This document shows, one piece after another, positions 19,559 to 30,943 of a stretch of DNA of 64,000 nucleotides. Under the pieces are notes generated by a model that was not told the DNA's origin, did not search any database, and saw only the letters and a list, made by a program, of their open reading frames with translations. Origin of the DNA: Taudactylus pleione (lineage: Eukaryota > Chordata > Amphibia > Anura > Myobatrachidae); assembly GCA_031769625.1 (NCBI GenBank), contig JAUIMM010000694.1, positions 5,106,501 through 5,170,500 of the forward strand, read 5' to 3'. A program made the position numbers and the translations under genes. Every line of letters begins with the position of its first letter. Within the stretch, counting starts at the first letter, position 1.

Positions 19559-21194
19559 CAGTCAGGTCCATAAATATTGGGACATTGACAGAATTTTCAG
19601 ATTTTGGCCTCTATTCACCACCACAATGGTTTTTAAATGAAACAAACAAGATGTGCTTTACCTGCAGACTTTAAGATTTAATTTGAGGGTAATTACATCC
19701 AAATCGGGTGAACGGTGTAGGAATTACAACAGTTTCAATATGTGCCTCTCCCACTTTTTAAGGGGCCAAAAGTAATGGGACTATCAACTCAAAAGCTATT
19801 TCATGGACAGGTGTGGGCTATTCCCTCGTTATTTCATTATCAATTAAGCAGGTAAAAGGTCTGGGGTTGATTCTAGGTGTGACATTTGCATTTGGAATCA
19901 GTTGCTGTCAACTCTCAATATGAGATCCAAAGAGCTGTCACTATCAGTGAAGCAAGCCATCATTAGGCTGAAAAATCAAAACAAACCCATCAGAGAGATA
20001 GCAAAAACATTAGGTGTGGCCAAATCAACTGTTTGGAACATTCTTAAAAAGAAAGAACGAACCGGAGAGCTCAGCAACACCAAAAGACCCAGAAGACCAC
20101 GGAAAACAACTGTGGTGGATAACAGAAGAATTATTTCCCTGGTGAAGAAAAACCCCTTCACAACAGTTGGCCAAATCAAGAACACTCTCCAGGAGGTAGA
20201 TGTATATGTGTCAAAGTCAACAATCAAGAGAAGTCTTCACAAGAGTGAATATAGAGGGTTCACCACAAGATGCAAACCATTGGTGAGCCACAAAAACAGG
20301 AAGACCAGATTAGAGTTTGCCAAACAACATCTAAAAAAGCCATTACAGTTCTGGAACAACATCCTATTGACAGATGATACAAAGATCAACTTGTACCAGA
20401 GTGATGGGAAGAGAAGGAACTGTTCATGATCCAAAACATACCACCTCATCAGTGAAGCATGGTGGTGGTAGTGTCATGGCGTGGGCATGTATGGCTGCCA
20501 ATGGAACTGGTTCCCTTGTATTTATTGATGATGTGACTGCTGACAAAAGCAGTAGAATGAATTCTGAAGTGTTTCGGGCAATATTGTATGCTCATATTCA
20601 GTCAAATGCTTCAGAACTCATTGGACGGTGCTTCACAGTGCAGATGGACAATGACCCGAAGCATACTGCAAAAGCAACCAAAGAGTTTTTTAAGGCTAAA
20701 AAGTGGAATGTTATGCAATGGCCAAGTCAATCCCCTGACCTGAATCCGATTGAGCATGCATTTCACTTGATGAAGACAAAACTGAAGGGAAAATGCCCCA
20801 AGAACAAGCAGGAACTGAAGACATTTGCAGTAGAGGCCTGGCAGAGCATCACCAGGGATGAAACCCAGCGTCTGATGTTGTCTATGCGTTCCAGACTTCA
20901 GGCTGTAATTGCCTGCAAAGGATTTGCAACAAAGTATTAAAAAGTGAAATTTAGATTTAGGATTGTTTAGTTTGTCCCATTAGTTTTGGCCCCTTAAAAA
21001 GTGGGAGGCACATATAGAAACCGTTGTAATTCCTACACCGTTCACCTGATTTGGATGTAATTACCCTCAAATTAAATCTGAAAGTCTGCAGTTAAATTAC
21101 ATCTTGTTTGTTTCATTTCAAAGCCATTGTGGTGGTGAATAGAGGACAAAATATTAAAATTCTGTCAATGTCCCAATATTTATGGACCTGACTG
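19559..21194 (+). mobile_element. Tc1-type transposon
   Basis: It begins CAGTCAGGTCCATAAATATT and ends with the inverse. TA flanks both sides (19557-19558 and 21195-21196). The inverted ends extend inward for about 200 bases with repeated matching stretches. The single gene is a frameshifted transposase. Length (1636 bp) is typical for the family. Confidence 0.95.
19902..20940 (+). pseudogene. Tc1 transposase, one frameshift
   Basis: The first frame (19902 to about 20427) shows the paired-like DNA-binding region: SLSVKQAIIRLKNQNKPIRE, then TLGVAKSTVWNILKK, the GRPR-like linker TKRPRRPRKTT, and the first catalytic aspartate in LLTDDTKINLYQSDGK. The frame then changes near 20405-20427. The second frame carries KHGGGSVMAWACM, the second aspartate in VQMDNDPKHTAKA and the PDLNPIEHAF segment with the last acidic residue, ending at TAA 20938-20940. 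Only one break is seen in about 340 residues, so inactivation is fairly recent. This copy cannot make a full enzyme without frameshifting. Confidence 0.9.
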
Positions 21195-21821
21195 TATATA
21201 TTATCTGGTTGAACCTCTATTGCATGATGATGATGTTGGCTTTATTCCTTTATTTATTCGATTTTTTTTTTATAGATATTTCATCCTCAGTTCTACTTGG
21301 TCTAGGCCCGTCCCTGCAAGTAGTGACACACTTGTATGACAGGCAGCATACTGACATCTGCCATAGCAACCAGAGTGGGCCGCATAGGATTTCTTCACAT
21401 CACAAGATGAGACCATTCTTGTCTTGTGAGACAGAGCTCCCCTTGCGGTGGTGGGGGGTGTTTGGGAAGCCCAATCTCACCCACTGAATAGATACTGTGC
21501 ACATGTGCAGAGTGATCGAGATTAGGAACATGCCCAGCAGCTTCTGGAGCGCTGCCCAAAGTTTTACGAAAACTAGGGGAGTGGCTTGTGGCCACGGTAT
21601 TTGACGCCCCTTCTCATACGACCACTTTCGGAAAATTTGCCAGGGCCACTTTAAATTCCCAATCCACCCCTGGTGCTATTAGACCTCGGGACGGCCCTGA
21701 AACCACACATCTATTTAAATGTTGTCACTATAACTAGGAAACCACGTTTAGCTTAAGCTGTACCCCAGGTGAAGAGTGCAGCAATCTGTATTAAGGCCAC
21801 TGATCGCAAAAGGAACTCTAA

Positions 21822-22387
21822 GGGGTATATTTACTAAAGTGAGAGTCTTTAGAAATGGAGTGTTGCCCATAGCAACCAATCAGATTCTACTTAACACCAT
21901 ACTTGTCTACCCTCCCGATTCGGCTGGGGTCTCCCGAAAATCGGGTGCCGCTCCCGCCCCCCCTACCCAGATAGGCAGGCAAGCCTCCCCGGCGGCTGCC
22001 TACCCCTCCGCCCCCCCCCATGGTTATAAGAGAAACCCCTGCCACGGGGGAGGCCAATGTTGCGATTCACGCTGAGTCGTGTCATTTTTGCCCCGCCCCC
22101 TGCTTCACAATGGCGGTAATCTCGGCATTGCGTAGCGGGGGGGGGCGGGGCCAAAATTACATGATTGTGTGGCCACGCCCATGCTCCGCCCATTAAGCTG
22201 CCCGGTCACGCCCCCCTATGCCGGCCACATGTCCCTGCAATGTCAAACTGGCCGCCCCCTCAGGGAAGGGGCAGCCAGAATGTTGGCAACCCAGCTTAAC
22301 ACTTAACTAGCACCTTCTAGAAGATAATAGCTAGAGTCTGATTGGTTGCTCCACTTCTAAAAACTCTCACTTTAGTAAATATTCCCC
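21822..22387. mobile_element. Snap-back MITE with TAA duplication, interrupted
   Basis: GGGGTATATTTACTAAAG and its inverse mark the ends, with TAA on both sides. The arms contain CATAGCAACCAATCAGA-like sequence, a frog-typical MITE. About 390 bases beginning near 21900 (ACTTGTCTACCCTCCCGATT) and ending AATGTTGGCAACC form a separate inserted repeat. Confidence 0.75.
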
Positions 22388-22411
22388 TAAGGGTACGTAG
22401 ACAATGACATA

Positions 22412-22879
22412 GGGTTTGATTAACTACGGATCGCTATTGCGATCGCAGCTGCGATTTTGCACGCAGATCTGCTGCGAAAATATGCTAATGTCTGCAATAG
22501 CAAAGCCAGCATAGAGATGTCCACTACCGCTATCTCACATCCGTAAGACCTCACATACTTGCGTATACATCGGTTACATCGGCCCCTCGCTCACAATTAC
22601 AGCAACCCTGACCTGTCTTAGAAATTACAACTCTGGCTAATTTATGCACGCCCAAGTAACGGCGTTTAAACGAACAGGCACGCCTGCGTTACTCCGACCA
22701 CTCCCGTGTCAACACCCCCAAACGCTGACATCCCAACCCTCACTCCGCGATGGCTCTCTGTGAGCGTGATTGCAATGCAATCTCACGCAAGCGCATTGCG
22801 ATGCATTTGCAAGCGCAGTACGCACCATCGACCGATCTGCATACGCGGTTGTAATTGCGATCCATGCTGAATCAGGCCC
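22412..22879. mobile_element. Harbinger-type MITE
   Basis: The ends are GGGTTTGATTAACTACGGAT and, from the right, GGGCCTGATTCAGCATGGAT, both followed by CGC. Flanking triplets are ATA and TTA, so the duplication is imperfect. The CACGCCTGCGTT block is about 200 bases from the right end, as in the related elements. Confidence 0.7.
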
Positions 22880-22885
22880 TTAGGT

Positions 22886-23026
22886 CAGTGTTTCCCATTT
22901 CCAATCCTCACGGACCCTTAGTGCTTGTTTTAAAGGTCTCCTCAGTATCACAGTTGTAATATTTATCTTCATCTGTGGATGGCTGATTAGCTGGTTTTAA
23001 TCATTTCTCACCGGCAGCAAGGACAT
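22886..23026. mobile_element. hAT-like MITE, left part only
   Basis: It starts CAGTGTTTCCCATTTCC and continues with CTCACGGACCC, typical of an abundant frog hAT MITE. Its right end was not found. Another GC-rich repeat begins near 23027. Confidence 0.5.
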
Positions 23027-23710
23027 GTGCAGGCCCGCCAAGAGCCGCGCCAAGAGCCGCGGTGGGCCCGGGTACCAGGGGGCGTGTGGTATGGTCAATG
23101 GCTGGGAAGGCACTGGCTAGTATCACAGTGATGTCGTGCTGGGTACACATTGTGTACTCAGTTTTACACCGAAGGTGCATAGCTACTGGTGTTTGCACGA
23201 AACCCTTATCAGTAACACAGTGATTTGCAAACCCTCATACAGTGTTCTGTTGTGCACAGCAGACCCTCCTCACCTTTTTCTCCTTTGTGTGTTTCCTCTG
23301 TCTGCATATGCCAATTTCCTTCGCTCCTTAATGCTGCTGCTGCTAAGCTCCGGTGCCTGAGTACTTCCTGCACTGGTTACCTGATCATCAGAGGTGCCCA
23401 TCAGAGCTCAAAGCATGCTCCCCTCACAGTGAGGAATGCCTCCATTAGCTCTTTTTCTCTGTGTTTTATTGGCTGCTTCATGGCCAAGCCCCCAGCTCCA
23501 GGCAGTGTCTGAGCTATCAGACATGAGGCTTAGCTCTTGCTGCCTCACCTCTACCTGTATTTCCATGGAGTGCTGCTATTTGTGTGAGTTTTACAAATAC
23601 AAATTATTAGAATAATACAAAGAAGATATTTATAAGTTATAAAGTCAAAACTCTGCAGTCTGATAGGGGAGTATGAAAGGGGAGGCTCTGCCTCCCCTGT
23701 CAGCACGTCC
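23027..23710. other. Mixed repeats, no gene recognised
   Basis: It includes a GC-rich repeat (GAGCCGCGCCAAGAGCCGCG) and lower-complexity sequence. No supported frame. Confidence 0.35.
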
Positions 23711-24272
23711 CTGACCAGCAGGTCACAGACAGTTTCCTCTGGAGTAAACTCTTCATCACCAGTGACTCTGCCATGCGGTGTCCCACAGGGTTCTATACAA
23801 TCTCCCATGCTGTTTGCAGTATACATGCTACCACTGGGTGAAATAATCAGATGTCATGGCCTGAGCTACCACTGCTATGCAGATGATACACAACTATACC
23901 TGTCCTTTGCTCCAGGAACAAACCCTAAATGGTTGTCTAGCTGAGCTCCAGGAGTGGATGATGCCAGTTGGCTGTGACCGAACCCTGACAAAACAGAGGT
24001 CCTTATGATAGGTCACAGGACAAGGTCACAGCATAGCCAACCAACAGGACATACGTTTGGGGGTTCAGAAATACAAAACACGTAACGTGCGGAATCTTGG
24101 TGTTGTTCTGGATAGTGGCATCTGACACTTATACATCAGGTATCAGCCACAATCAAATCCTCATTCTTTCATCTGAGGAACATAGCACTTAATTCCCTCA
24201 GAAGATCTGCCTAAAGTCATACATGCATTTATATCATCACTCCTAGACTACTGCAACACCCTCTACCTTGGC
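23711..24272 (+). pseudogene. CR1/L2-like LINE reverse-transcriptase remnant
   Basis: Read on the plus strand: [10 protein letters not shown], then the RT palm motif [18 protein letters not shown] and the catalytic box [11 protein letters not shown]. After several frame changes the later conserved SSLLDYCNTLYLGLL appears (near 24240-24270). These match the non-LTR retrotransposon reverse transcriptase of the CR1/L2 type by motif. Upstream endonuclease and downstream C-terminus are missing. The 39-bp minisatellite starts directly after it. Confidence 0.8.
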
Positions 24273-24274
24273 CT

Positions 24275-25672
24275 CCTTGTGACTGGGACATGGAGATGGG
24301 GTGTTATTATTACATGTGTGACTGGGACATAGAGATGGGGCGTTATTATTACATGTGTGACCGGGACATGGAGATGGGGCGTTATTATTACACGTGTGAC
24401 CGGGACATGGAGATGGTGCATTATTATTACATGTGTGACGGGGATATGGAGATGGGGCGTTATTATACATGTGTGACTGGGACATGGAGATGGGGCGTTA
24501 TTATTACATGTGTGACTGGGACATAGAGATGGGGCGTTATTATTACATGTGTGACCGGGACATGGAGATGGGGAGTTATTATTACACGTGTGACCGGGAC
24601 ATGGAGATGGTGCGTTATTATTACAAGTGTGACGGGGATATGGAGATGGGGCGTTATTATACATGTGTGACTGGGACATGGAGATGGAGCGTTATTATTA
24701 CATGTGTGACTGGGACATGGAGATGGGGCGTTATTATAAATGTGTGACTGGGACATGGAGATGGGGCATTGTTATTACATGTGTGACGGGGATATGGAGA
24801 TGGGGCGTTATTATACATGTGTGACGGGGACATGGAGATGGGGCGTTATTATTACAAGTGTGATCGGGACATGGGTCAGATGGGGTGTTTTTACATGTGT
24901 GACTGGGACATGGGGCAGATGGGGTATTAATATTTTATATGTGACTGGGACATTGAGAAGATGTGTGACTGAGACATGGGGTGTTATTATTATTACATGT
25001 GTGACTGGGACATGGGGTGTTATTATTACATGTGTGACGGGGATATGGAGATGGGGCATTATTATACATGTGTGACTGGGACATGGAGATGGGGCATTAT
25101 TATTACATGTGTGACGGGGATATGGAGATGGGGCGTTATTATACATGTGTGACGGGGACATGGAGATGGGGCATTATTATTACATGTGTGACGGGGATAT
25201 GGAGATGGGGCGTTATTATACATGTGTGACGGGGACATGGAGATGGGGCGTTATTATTACATGTGTGACTGGGACATGGAGATGGGGAGTTATTATTACA
25301 AGTGTGATTGGGACATGGATCAGATGGGGTGTTTTTACATGTGTGACTGGGACATGGAGCAGATGGGGTATTAATATTTTATGTGTGACTGGGACATTGA
25401 GAAGATGTGTGACTGGGACATGGGGTGTTATTATTACATGTGTGACTGGGACATGTGGTGTTATTATTACATGTGTGACTGGGACATGGAGATGGGGCAT
25501 TATTATTACATGTGTGACTGGGACATGGAGATGGGGAGTTATTATTACGTGTGTGACTGGGATATGGAGCAAATGGGGTATTAATATTTTATATGTGACT
25601 GGGACATTGAGAAGATGTGTAACTGGGACATGGGGTGTTATTATTACATGTGTGACTGGGACATGGGGCGTA
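24275..25672. repeat. 39-bp minisatellite with variants
   Basis: The unit is CTGGGACATGGAGATGGGGC then GTTATTATTACATGTGTGA. Shortened and lengthened variants occur (24860-25020, 25310-25420). Because the unit is a multiple of three, both strands stay open: MCDWDMEMGRYYY on plus, CPGHTCNNNAPSP on minus. These are not genes. Confidence 0.9.
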
Positions 25673-26266
25673 AAGGTGCATACACACACGATTTTTTGAA
25701 CGATTATCGTTAAATGATATCGTTTAACGATAATCGTTTGAAAAAATCGTTCACTTTCTGAGTCAAACGATGAACGATTATTGTTCATGTGCGTTCACGT
25801 TTGTAGTTCAGTTATGGTGGGTACACACTACACGATATGCTCCCTGAGCGATATTGTGTAGTGTTGTCCCCAGCAGGCTGTGCTCAATGTCGTTCATGAC
25901 ATTGAGCACAGCCGCTGAACGATATCATTAGCGATATCGTTCAGCGCCGGGCTCTCTCCCCCATTCCCTGACGTGCAGCAACCTGACGAGATCGTCAGGT
26001 TGGCCTGCATGTCAGCCCGATGAACGATAATGACGAACGACCCACGGGAACGCGCGTCGTCGTTATCATTCATCTTTTTGGGGTTAAAAATGGTCGATAA
26101 AGTGGATGACTGAACGATAACGATATCGTTCAGTCGTCCACTTTATCGCCCAGTGTGTACGCACCTTAAATGAACAACTTTAGTAAACGATTTTAGTTCA
26201 TTTTTTCAAGGTAGAAAATCGTTTACTAAAATCGTTAATTAACTCAATCGTATGTGTATGCAGCTT
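25673..26266. mobile_element. TA-flanked MITE inserted in the minisatellite
   Basis: The termini are AAGGTGCATACACAC and, from the right, AAGCTGCATACACA, with TA on both sides. Inside the ends are strong ATCGTTTAACGAT-type palindromes. It contains a second TA-flanked MITE at 25815-26166. Confidence 0.75.
25815..26166. mobile_element. Nested TA-flanked MITE
   Basis: The ends are TGGTGGGTACACACTACACG and, from the right, AGGTGCGTACACACTGGGCG, with TA on both sides. Interior palindromes are built on AACGATATCGTT. Same broad family as the MITE around it. Confidence 0.75.
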
Positions 26267-27003
26267 TATTATTACATGTGTGACTGGGACATGAGGTGTT
26301 ATAATTACATGTGTGACTGGGACATGAGGTGTTATAATTACATGTGTGACTGGGACATGGGCTGTTATTATTACATGTGTGACTGGGACATGGGCTGTTA
26401 TTATTACATGTGTGACTGGGACATGGGCTGTTATTATTACATGTGTGACTGGGACATGAGGTGTTATTATTACATGTGTGACTGGGACATGGGCTGTTAT
26501 TATTACATGTGTGACTGGGACATGAGGTGTTATTATTACATGTGTGACTGGGACATGGGCTGTTATTATTACATGTGTGACTGGGACATGGGCTGTTATT
26601 ATTAAATGTGTGACTGGGACATGAGGTGTTATAATTACATGTGTGACTGGGACATGGGCTGTTATTATTACATGTGTGACTGGGACATGGGCTGTTATTA
26701 TTACATGTGTGACTGGGACATGAGGTGTTATTATTACATGTGTGACTGGGACATGAGGTGTTATTATTACATGTGTGACTGGGACATGAGGTGTTATTAT
26801 TACATGTGTGACTGGGACATGGGCTGTTATTATTACATGTGTGACTGGGACATGGGCTGTTATTATTACATGTGTGACTGGGACATGGGCTGTTATTATT
26901 ACATGTGTGACTGGGACATGGGCTGTTATTATTACATGTGTGACTGGGACATGGGCTGTTATTATTACATGTGTGACTGGGACATGTATTATTACTACTT
27001 ATG
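26267..27003. repeat. 33-bp minisatellite, about 22 copies
   Basis: The unit CTGGGACATGGGCTGTTATT then ATTACATGTGTGA is a deletion form of the 39-bp unit and is more uniform. Variants carry GAGGTG for GGGCTG. Open on both strands because 33 is a multiple of three. It ends about 30 bases before the first CACGTG box of the promoter. Confidence 0.9.
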
Positions 27004-27030
27004 ACTAGGTCACACATGGATGGACTTGTT

Positions 27031-27199
27031 GTCACGTGACTCTGGCCTCGCTGGTCACTGGGAGGGGCGGGGCCGGCCAGGGGTCGGTGACGTCAGCACG
27101 CAGGGCACGCCGTCACGTGACGAGAACCAGCTGTGGCTCACGTGACGCCGCTCCGCCCACTCCTCCCGCAGCCCGGTCATCCCGCGCTCTCTCCGTCAG
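27031..27199 (+). promoter_or_regulatory. CpG-rich promoter and likely non-coding first exon of a host gene
   Basis: It contains GTCACGTGAC at 27031-27040 and 27112-27121, CTCACGTGAC at 27137-27146, a perfect CRE (TGACGTCA, 27088-27095) and a GC box (GGGGCGGGGCC, 27064-27074), with no TATA box. CpG density is high to about 27420. A donor-like CCGTCAG|GTAGGG occurs at 27199/27200, so the transcribed part is probably a short 5' untranslated exon on the plus strand. GTCACGTGAC is the CLEAR/E-box site of TFEB, TFE3, MITF and USF factors. The gene's identity cannot be read from this window. Confidence 0.6.
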
Positions 27200-27497
27200 G
27201 TAGGGTCACCTCACCCGCCCGCCTGGCACACCCCCCGGCGCGCGCGCCTCACCCGTCCCCCCCCGTCCCAGCCTCCGGCACCCGGAGAGCGCATCCCCAG
27301 CCTGGCGGAGGCCGCATGTGGAGCCGCTGAGGCCTGGAGAGCTGGGTGTGGGGGGCCGGGGCGGCGTGTGTGTGGCCCCCGGGTCTGTGTAATATCTGAG
27401 TGCGGGGCCACAGCGCTGTGTGTGTGTGTGGGTGACATTGAACTGTGAGGAGGGTACTGTACAGCCGGGCAACCTGCGGGCCTCTCCTGCTAGGGGA

Positions 27498-27518
27498 CTA
27501 CAAGTCCCAGCATGCCCT
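27498..27518 (+). promoter_or_regulatory. ZNF143/THAP11-like motif
   Basis: ACTACAAGTCCCAGCATGCC closely matches the known ACTACAATTCCCAGCATGC type element bound by ZNF143 and THAP11. It lies about 300 bases downstream of the presumed first exon. The same string is also frequent in vertebrate repeats. Confidence 0.45.
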
Positions 27519-27553
27519 GCCCGGGGATTCTGCTGTGTGTGGGTGTGCAGTAA

Positions 27554-27925
27554 GGCATGCTGGGATCTGTGCCCCACTCCCTTCTTTCAGGCTATGCCGG
27601 AACGTGCCCCCTCCCCATCCCTCCTCCAGGACATGCTGGGACTTGTGCCCCCCTCCTTAAGGCCATCTAATCTCCCCCCCCCCCCCCCCCCCTCTTTTGG
27701 CCATTTAGGGACATATGTCCCCTCCCTCCCTTTTGGTCTTGCTGGAACTTCTACCCCCTCCATCAGGTCATACTGAGACTTGTGCCCCCCATCCCTCCTT
27801 TAGGCCATCTATGCCCCCCCCCCCCTATTTGGCCATTTAGAGACTTGTGCCCCCTCCCTCCCTTTTTGGCATGCTGGGGCTTGTGCTCTCCCCTCTCCTT
27901 CAGGCCATGCTGGGGCTTGTAGTGT
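27554..27925. repeat. Degenerate ~36-bp tandem repeat built on GGCATGCTGGGACTTGTGCC
   Basis: About eleven units start near 27554, 27590, 27629, 27665, 27699, 27735, 27766, 27803, 27831, 27868 and 27903. Each has a form of GGCATGCTGGGACTTGTG followed by a C/T-rich tract. One tract is a 19-base C run (27674-27692). The core is the complement of the ZNF143/THAP11-like motif just upstream. Units are diverged, so the array is old. Confidence 0.75.
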
Positions 27926-27929
27926 ACAG

Positions 27930-29878
27930 CAGGCGGAGAGCCCAGGCTGTGCTGTTGTGTATGTGGTGCATGGTTGTGGTTACAGTAATGTACTTATGGG
28001 AATTATAGCTACTATACCAATGATACAGATATACTGGGTGTGATGTATGTACAGTGCTGTGACAGAAGTCTCTGGTTATGGATGTAGGCAGTGACCGTAA
28101 CCCATATTCCAGTAACTGGGTATTTGTCTACATGTAATTCTGCCCTCATAGGTCTCTTTATTTCTCCTCATTTAGTATGACGCATTTCACGTGTCAGTCC
28201 CTGGTAATGTCCCTGTTGTATGCTCCAGGGTGGGCGCGCTGAAATGGGTGAGAAGTGATCCGTTTGGGCGCTCAAACAGCCCTTTTTTATTTACGATTGT
28301 GCCCAGCACTTTAGTCGGGGGTAGCTGTTTTACGTGGCTTAACCCGACCTCTATGGGCACGAATTGCGTGATAATCGGCATTAGTTGAATAGCTCCCTGT
28401 GATCTCCCGTCACTTTAGACGGGGGATCGGGCGTGCAAAAACAATTAAATACCGCTCATTATAGCATTACACTCTCTTAGGTAGAATTAGGAGCTTGTGG
28501 GGGAAAATACACAAAATAACTTTTAAGATGAGCAATACTAGATATTTATTAAGGGAGGATTTAATTCTTGATGATGGACGTGATTTGCCTTTTCAGAGTG
28601 GCAAACCGCGTCCATCTACATTGCTGTTTATCCGATATGTGCGCAGCCGGGCATCACAGTGATGCTGGATTGAATTCCTCCCTAAGTGCATCATATTCTC
28701 TTTAATAGATAACGCATGTGTTCCTGGATATTGGTTTAACTTTATTCTAGGCTTATAATATTTATGCTGATGAGAGCAGTTTTCTTTCCCGGTTATTTGG
28801 TTTGGTGTAGCACCATAATTTACCAAGAGAATAAATTTTGCACTAAAGTCACGGGTACTGTGCAGGGCATACATGGGTAGCCATCCCGGCACTGATGAAG
28901 TCCGTACCCAGTACCCTGCTGTCTTATGTGGGCCATGGCAAGGGGTGGCACCGTATGTCCAACACAAATGAGCCCCCTGGCGCACATTGGAGTTTATCCC
29001 CATTATACGTTGCCATAAGTCGGCATTGATGTAGATCTATAGAACTTTGCTGCATTTATAAATAAAAGCTTTATAACGTTTCAAGCTTCCATCAAACAAA
29101 TACAAAGTCCCATCTTTGCACACAATTGTGACCAGATTGAACAATATCTGTGCAACTCGCTGACTGGGGCCCCTCGTATCACATAACTGCATCTCCATAT
29201 TGTTTGCACATTTGTTCTGCACACACGCTCCTAGTGAGGCAGGCCATAAGAGCAAATCTTCATCCCATATGTAAACTGCTGATGTATGTGCATGAACTTT
29301 ATGGTTGTGATTGTGCTGATAATTCTCAGTAATTGCCCATTAACTGACTTACAGGGGCCGATTGCCCGGATGTGTACATATCGGCCATATACGGTATTGC
29401 CAACTATGCCAGTTATCCCTTTCGCATCTTTATGGGGCGCAAGGAAAAACTTCCGATGCTGGTGGTCCCGAGATGCCTTTCTGGTATTGAATTCACTTCC
29501 CTCCCAAAGGGACTAAAGGGAGCGTAACATTGATGCATTTTTATTCATCCTTGTATTTTGGACACAATTGTTTTTTACTCTGCAGTAATTAATGGGTGCT
29601 GAATGTTGCAATTCAATTGTTTTGGGTGCCCATTAATTATTGGACACTACGCGTGTAATTAGCCCAGGTTTAGCCATGTAAAATTGCTAAACCCGTCTAA
29701 AGTCTAGGTTAGGGCACCACCAACCGATGGCGAAAACAATTGAATCGCTCCCATAAAAATTGAATGTAAAAAACATAGAGCACTTTGGTGCTGATTAAGT
29801 TCAAATAGTTACATTGAAATTATGAATTAATTCCTTCTGTCTTTTCTAATGCATTTATTATCAATCATGTGCACTGTA
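27930..29878. other. Presumed intron, no gene recognised
   Basis: No exon or RNA gene is supported. Near 28195-28440 and 29590-29755 there are segments with the AATTCAATTG or GATTCAATT type ends seen in other MITEs here (for example 43057 and 48423), but paired termini are unclear. Confidence 0.4.
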
Positions 29879-30170
29879 AAGGTGCGTATCCACTACGCGA
29901 TGTTAATGGACGACTGAACGATAACAAAATCGGGCAGTAAAATGTCGGAAACATCCAGCGATGTGCGTTCACGCTGGTCGTTGCCGGCATTGCTCTTCCC
30001 CCGAACAGGCTGGTCAACCTAACGATATCTCAGGTTGACCAGCCAGGGGATGAGGGAGGGTGTTTGCACTGAACGATATATCGATCAGTGTGGGCACTGT
30101 GCAGTTTAATGAACGATAACAATATTGTTATCGTTCAGTCTTTCGCAGTCGGGTAAGTGGATACACGCCT
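29879..30170. mobile_element. TA-flanked MITE
   Basis: AAGGTGCGTATCCACTACGC and, from the right, AGGCGTGTATCCACTTACCC, with TA on both sides. Interior stems are built on AACGATAAC. Confidence 0.7.
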
Positions 30171-30576
30171 TATGATTTCTTTGCGCACGGTGCTGATGAC
30201 TGAGGGCGGCACATTTTAATTTTCAAGGCCAGAATTTTGGACATGTAACTAAATTTGAAACTTATATGCCACACGGGAGGGCCCCTGATTAATGACAAGC
30301 CACATGTGGGGGCCCTTAATACAGGAAATATACCGTGACACTTGTAAATACATGTGTTTACCACAGAACAGCTTGTTGCAGAGGCAGGCTGAGGCTGTCA
30401 GTGTGTTGACCATGGAGTCGAAATTCAGAAATTGCAGCAAATGGCAGGGAAACGCAGATCTCTGCATAAAGAGTGACATCTGAGTCCAGCTCCCTATTTT
30501 GCCTACATAGGAGGCAGCGAAGAGCGAGCCTTTTCCTAGTGTTCCCGCTAGACCGCAGGCAGGTAGTCTCTGCGTG
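30171..30576. other. No gene recognised
   Basis: Unassigned sequence between the MITE and copy 2 of the TTAGGG-carrying element. No supported frame or repeat ends. Confidence 0.35.
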
Positions 30577-30935
30577 GGTATGCAGTCGGGAAGCCGGCAG
30601 ACCTAATCCCACCAGCCAGCTTCCTGACTGTCATATCCCGGCATGGGTCTAAAGACATACGCTGGGAGCCCGACGCCCGGCATCCTGTTCGAAGAGACGC
30701 CAGGCACGGATAGCCGCGTGCAGGGGGGGGGGTTAGGTACCCCCCCATCCCAAGGGGGGCTTAGGTTTAGGGTGCGGGCAATGGGGGGGGTTAGGCACCC
30801 TAAGGGAGGGGTAGGGGTTTGAAATAGGTTAGTATATACTTATTTTTGACGATCAGGATTTCTTCCTCTGCCGGGATGCCGCTGTTGAGATTCCAACCGC
30901 CGGGCATGGTTTCGGTGGTAAATCATACCGATTCC
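30577..30935. mobile_element. TTAGGG-carrying palindromic element, copy 2
   Basis: It starts GGTATGCAGTCGGGAAGCC and ends GGTAAATCATACCGATTCC. TCTGCGTG flanks both sides (30569-30576 and 30936-30943). It has a shorter GGGTTAGG tract (about 30730-30830) than copy 1. The start, end and 8-bp duplication agree with copy 1. Confidence 0.7.
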
Positions 30936-30943
30936 TCTGCGTG

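Larger units (their letters stand above)
18315..21672. mobile_element. hAT-like element with 8-bp duplication GTGCTATT
   Basis: GTGCTATT occurs at 18307-18314 and 21673-21680. The termini are CAGAGGCGGATTGG and, inward from the right, CAGGGGTGGATTGG, a common hAT pattern. After removing the nested hAT MITE (18937-19327) and Tc1 copy (19559-21194), about 1.3 kb of non-coding sequence remains, so it is non-autonomous. Confidence 0.85.

Noticed and set aside
26244..27035. 263-residue minus-strand frame (CPSHTCNNNSP repeats) and plus-strand MCDWDMGCYYY repeats
   Set aside because: The 33-bp unit is a multiple of three, so frames stay open on both strands. No start context, splice signal or domain supports coding.
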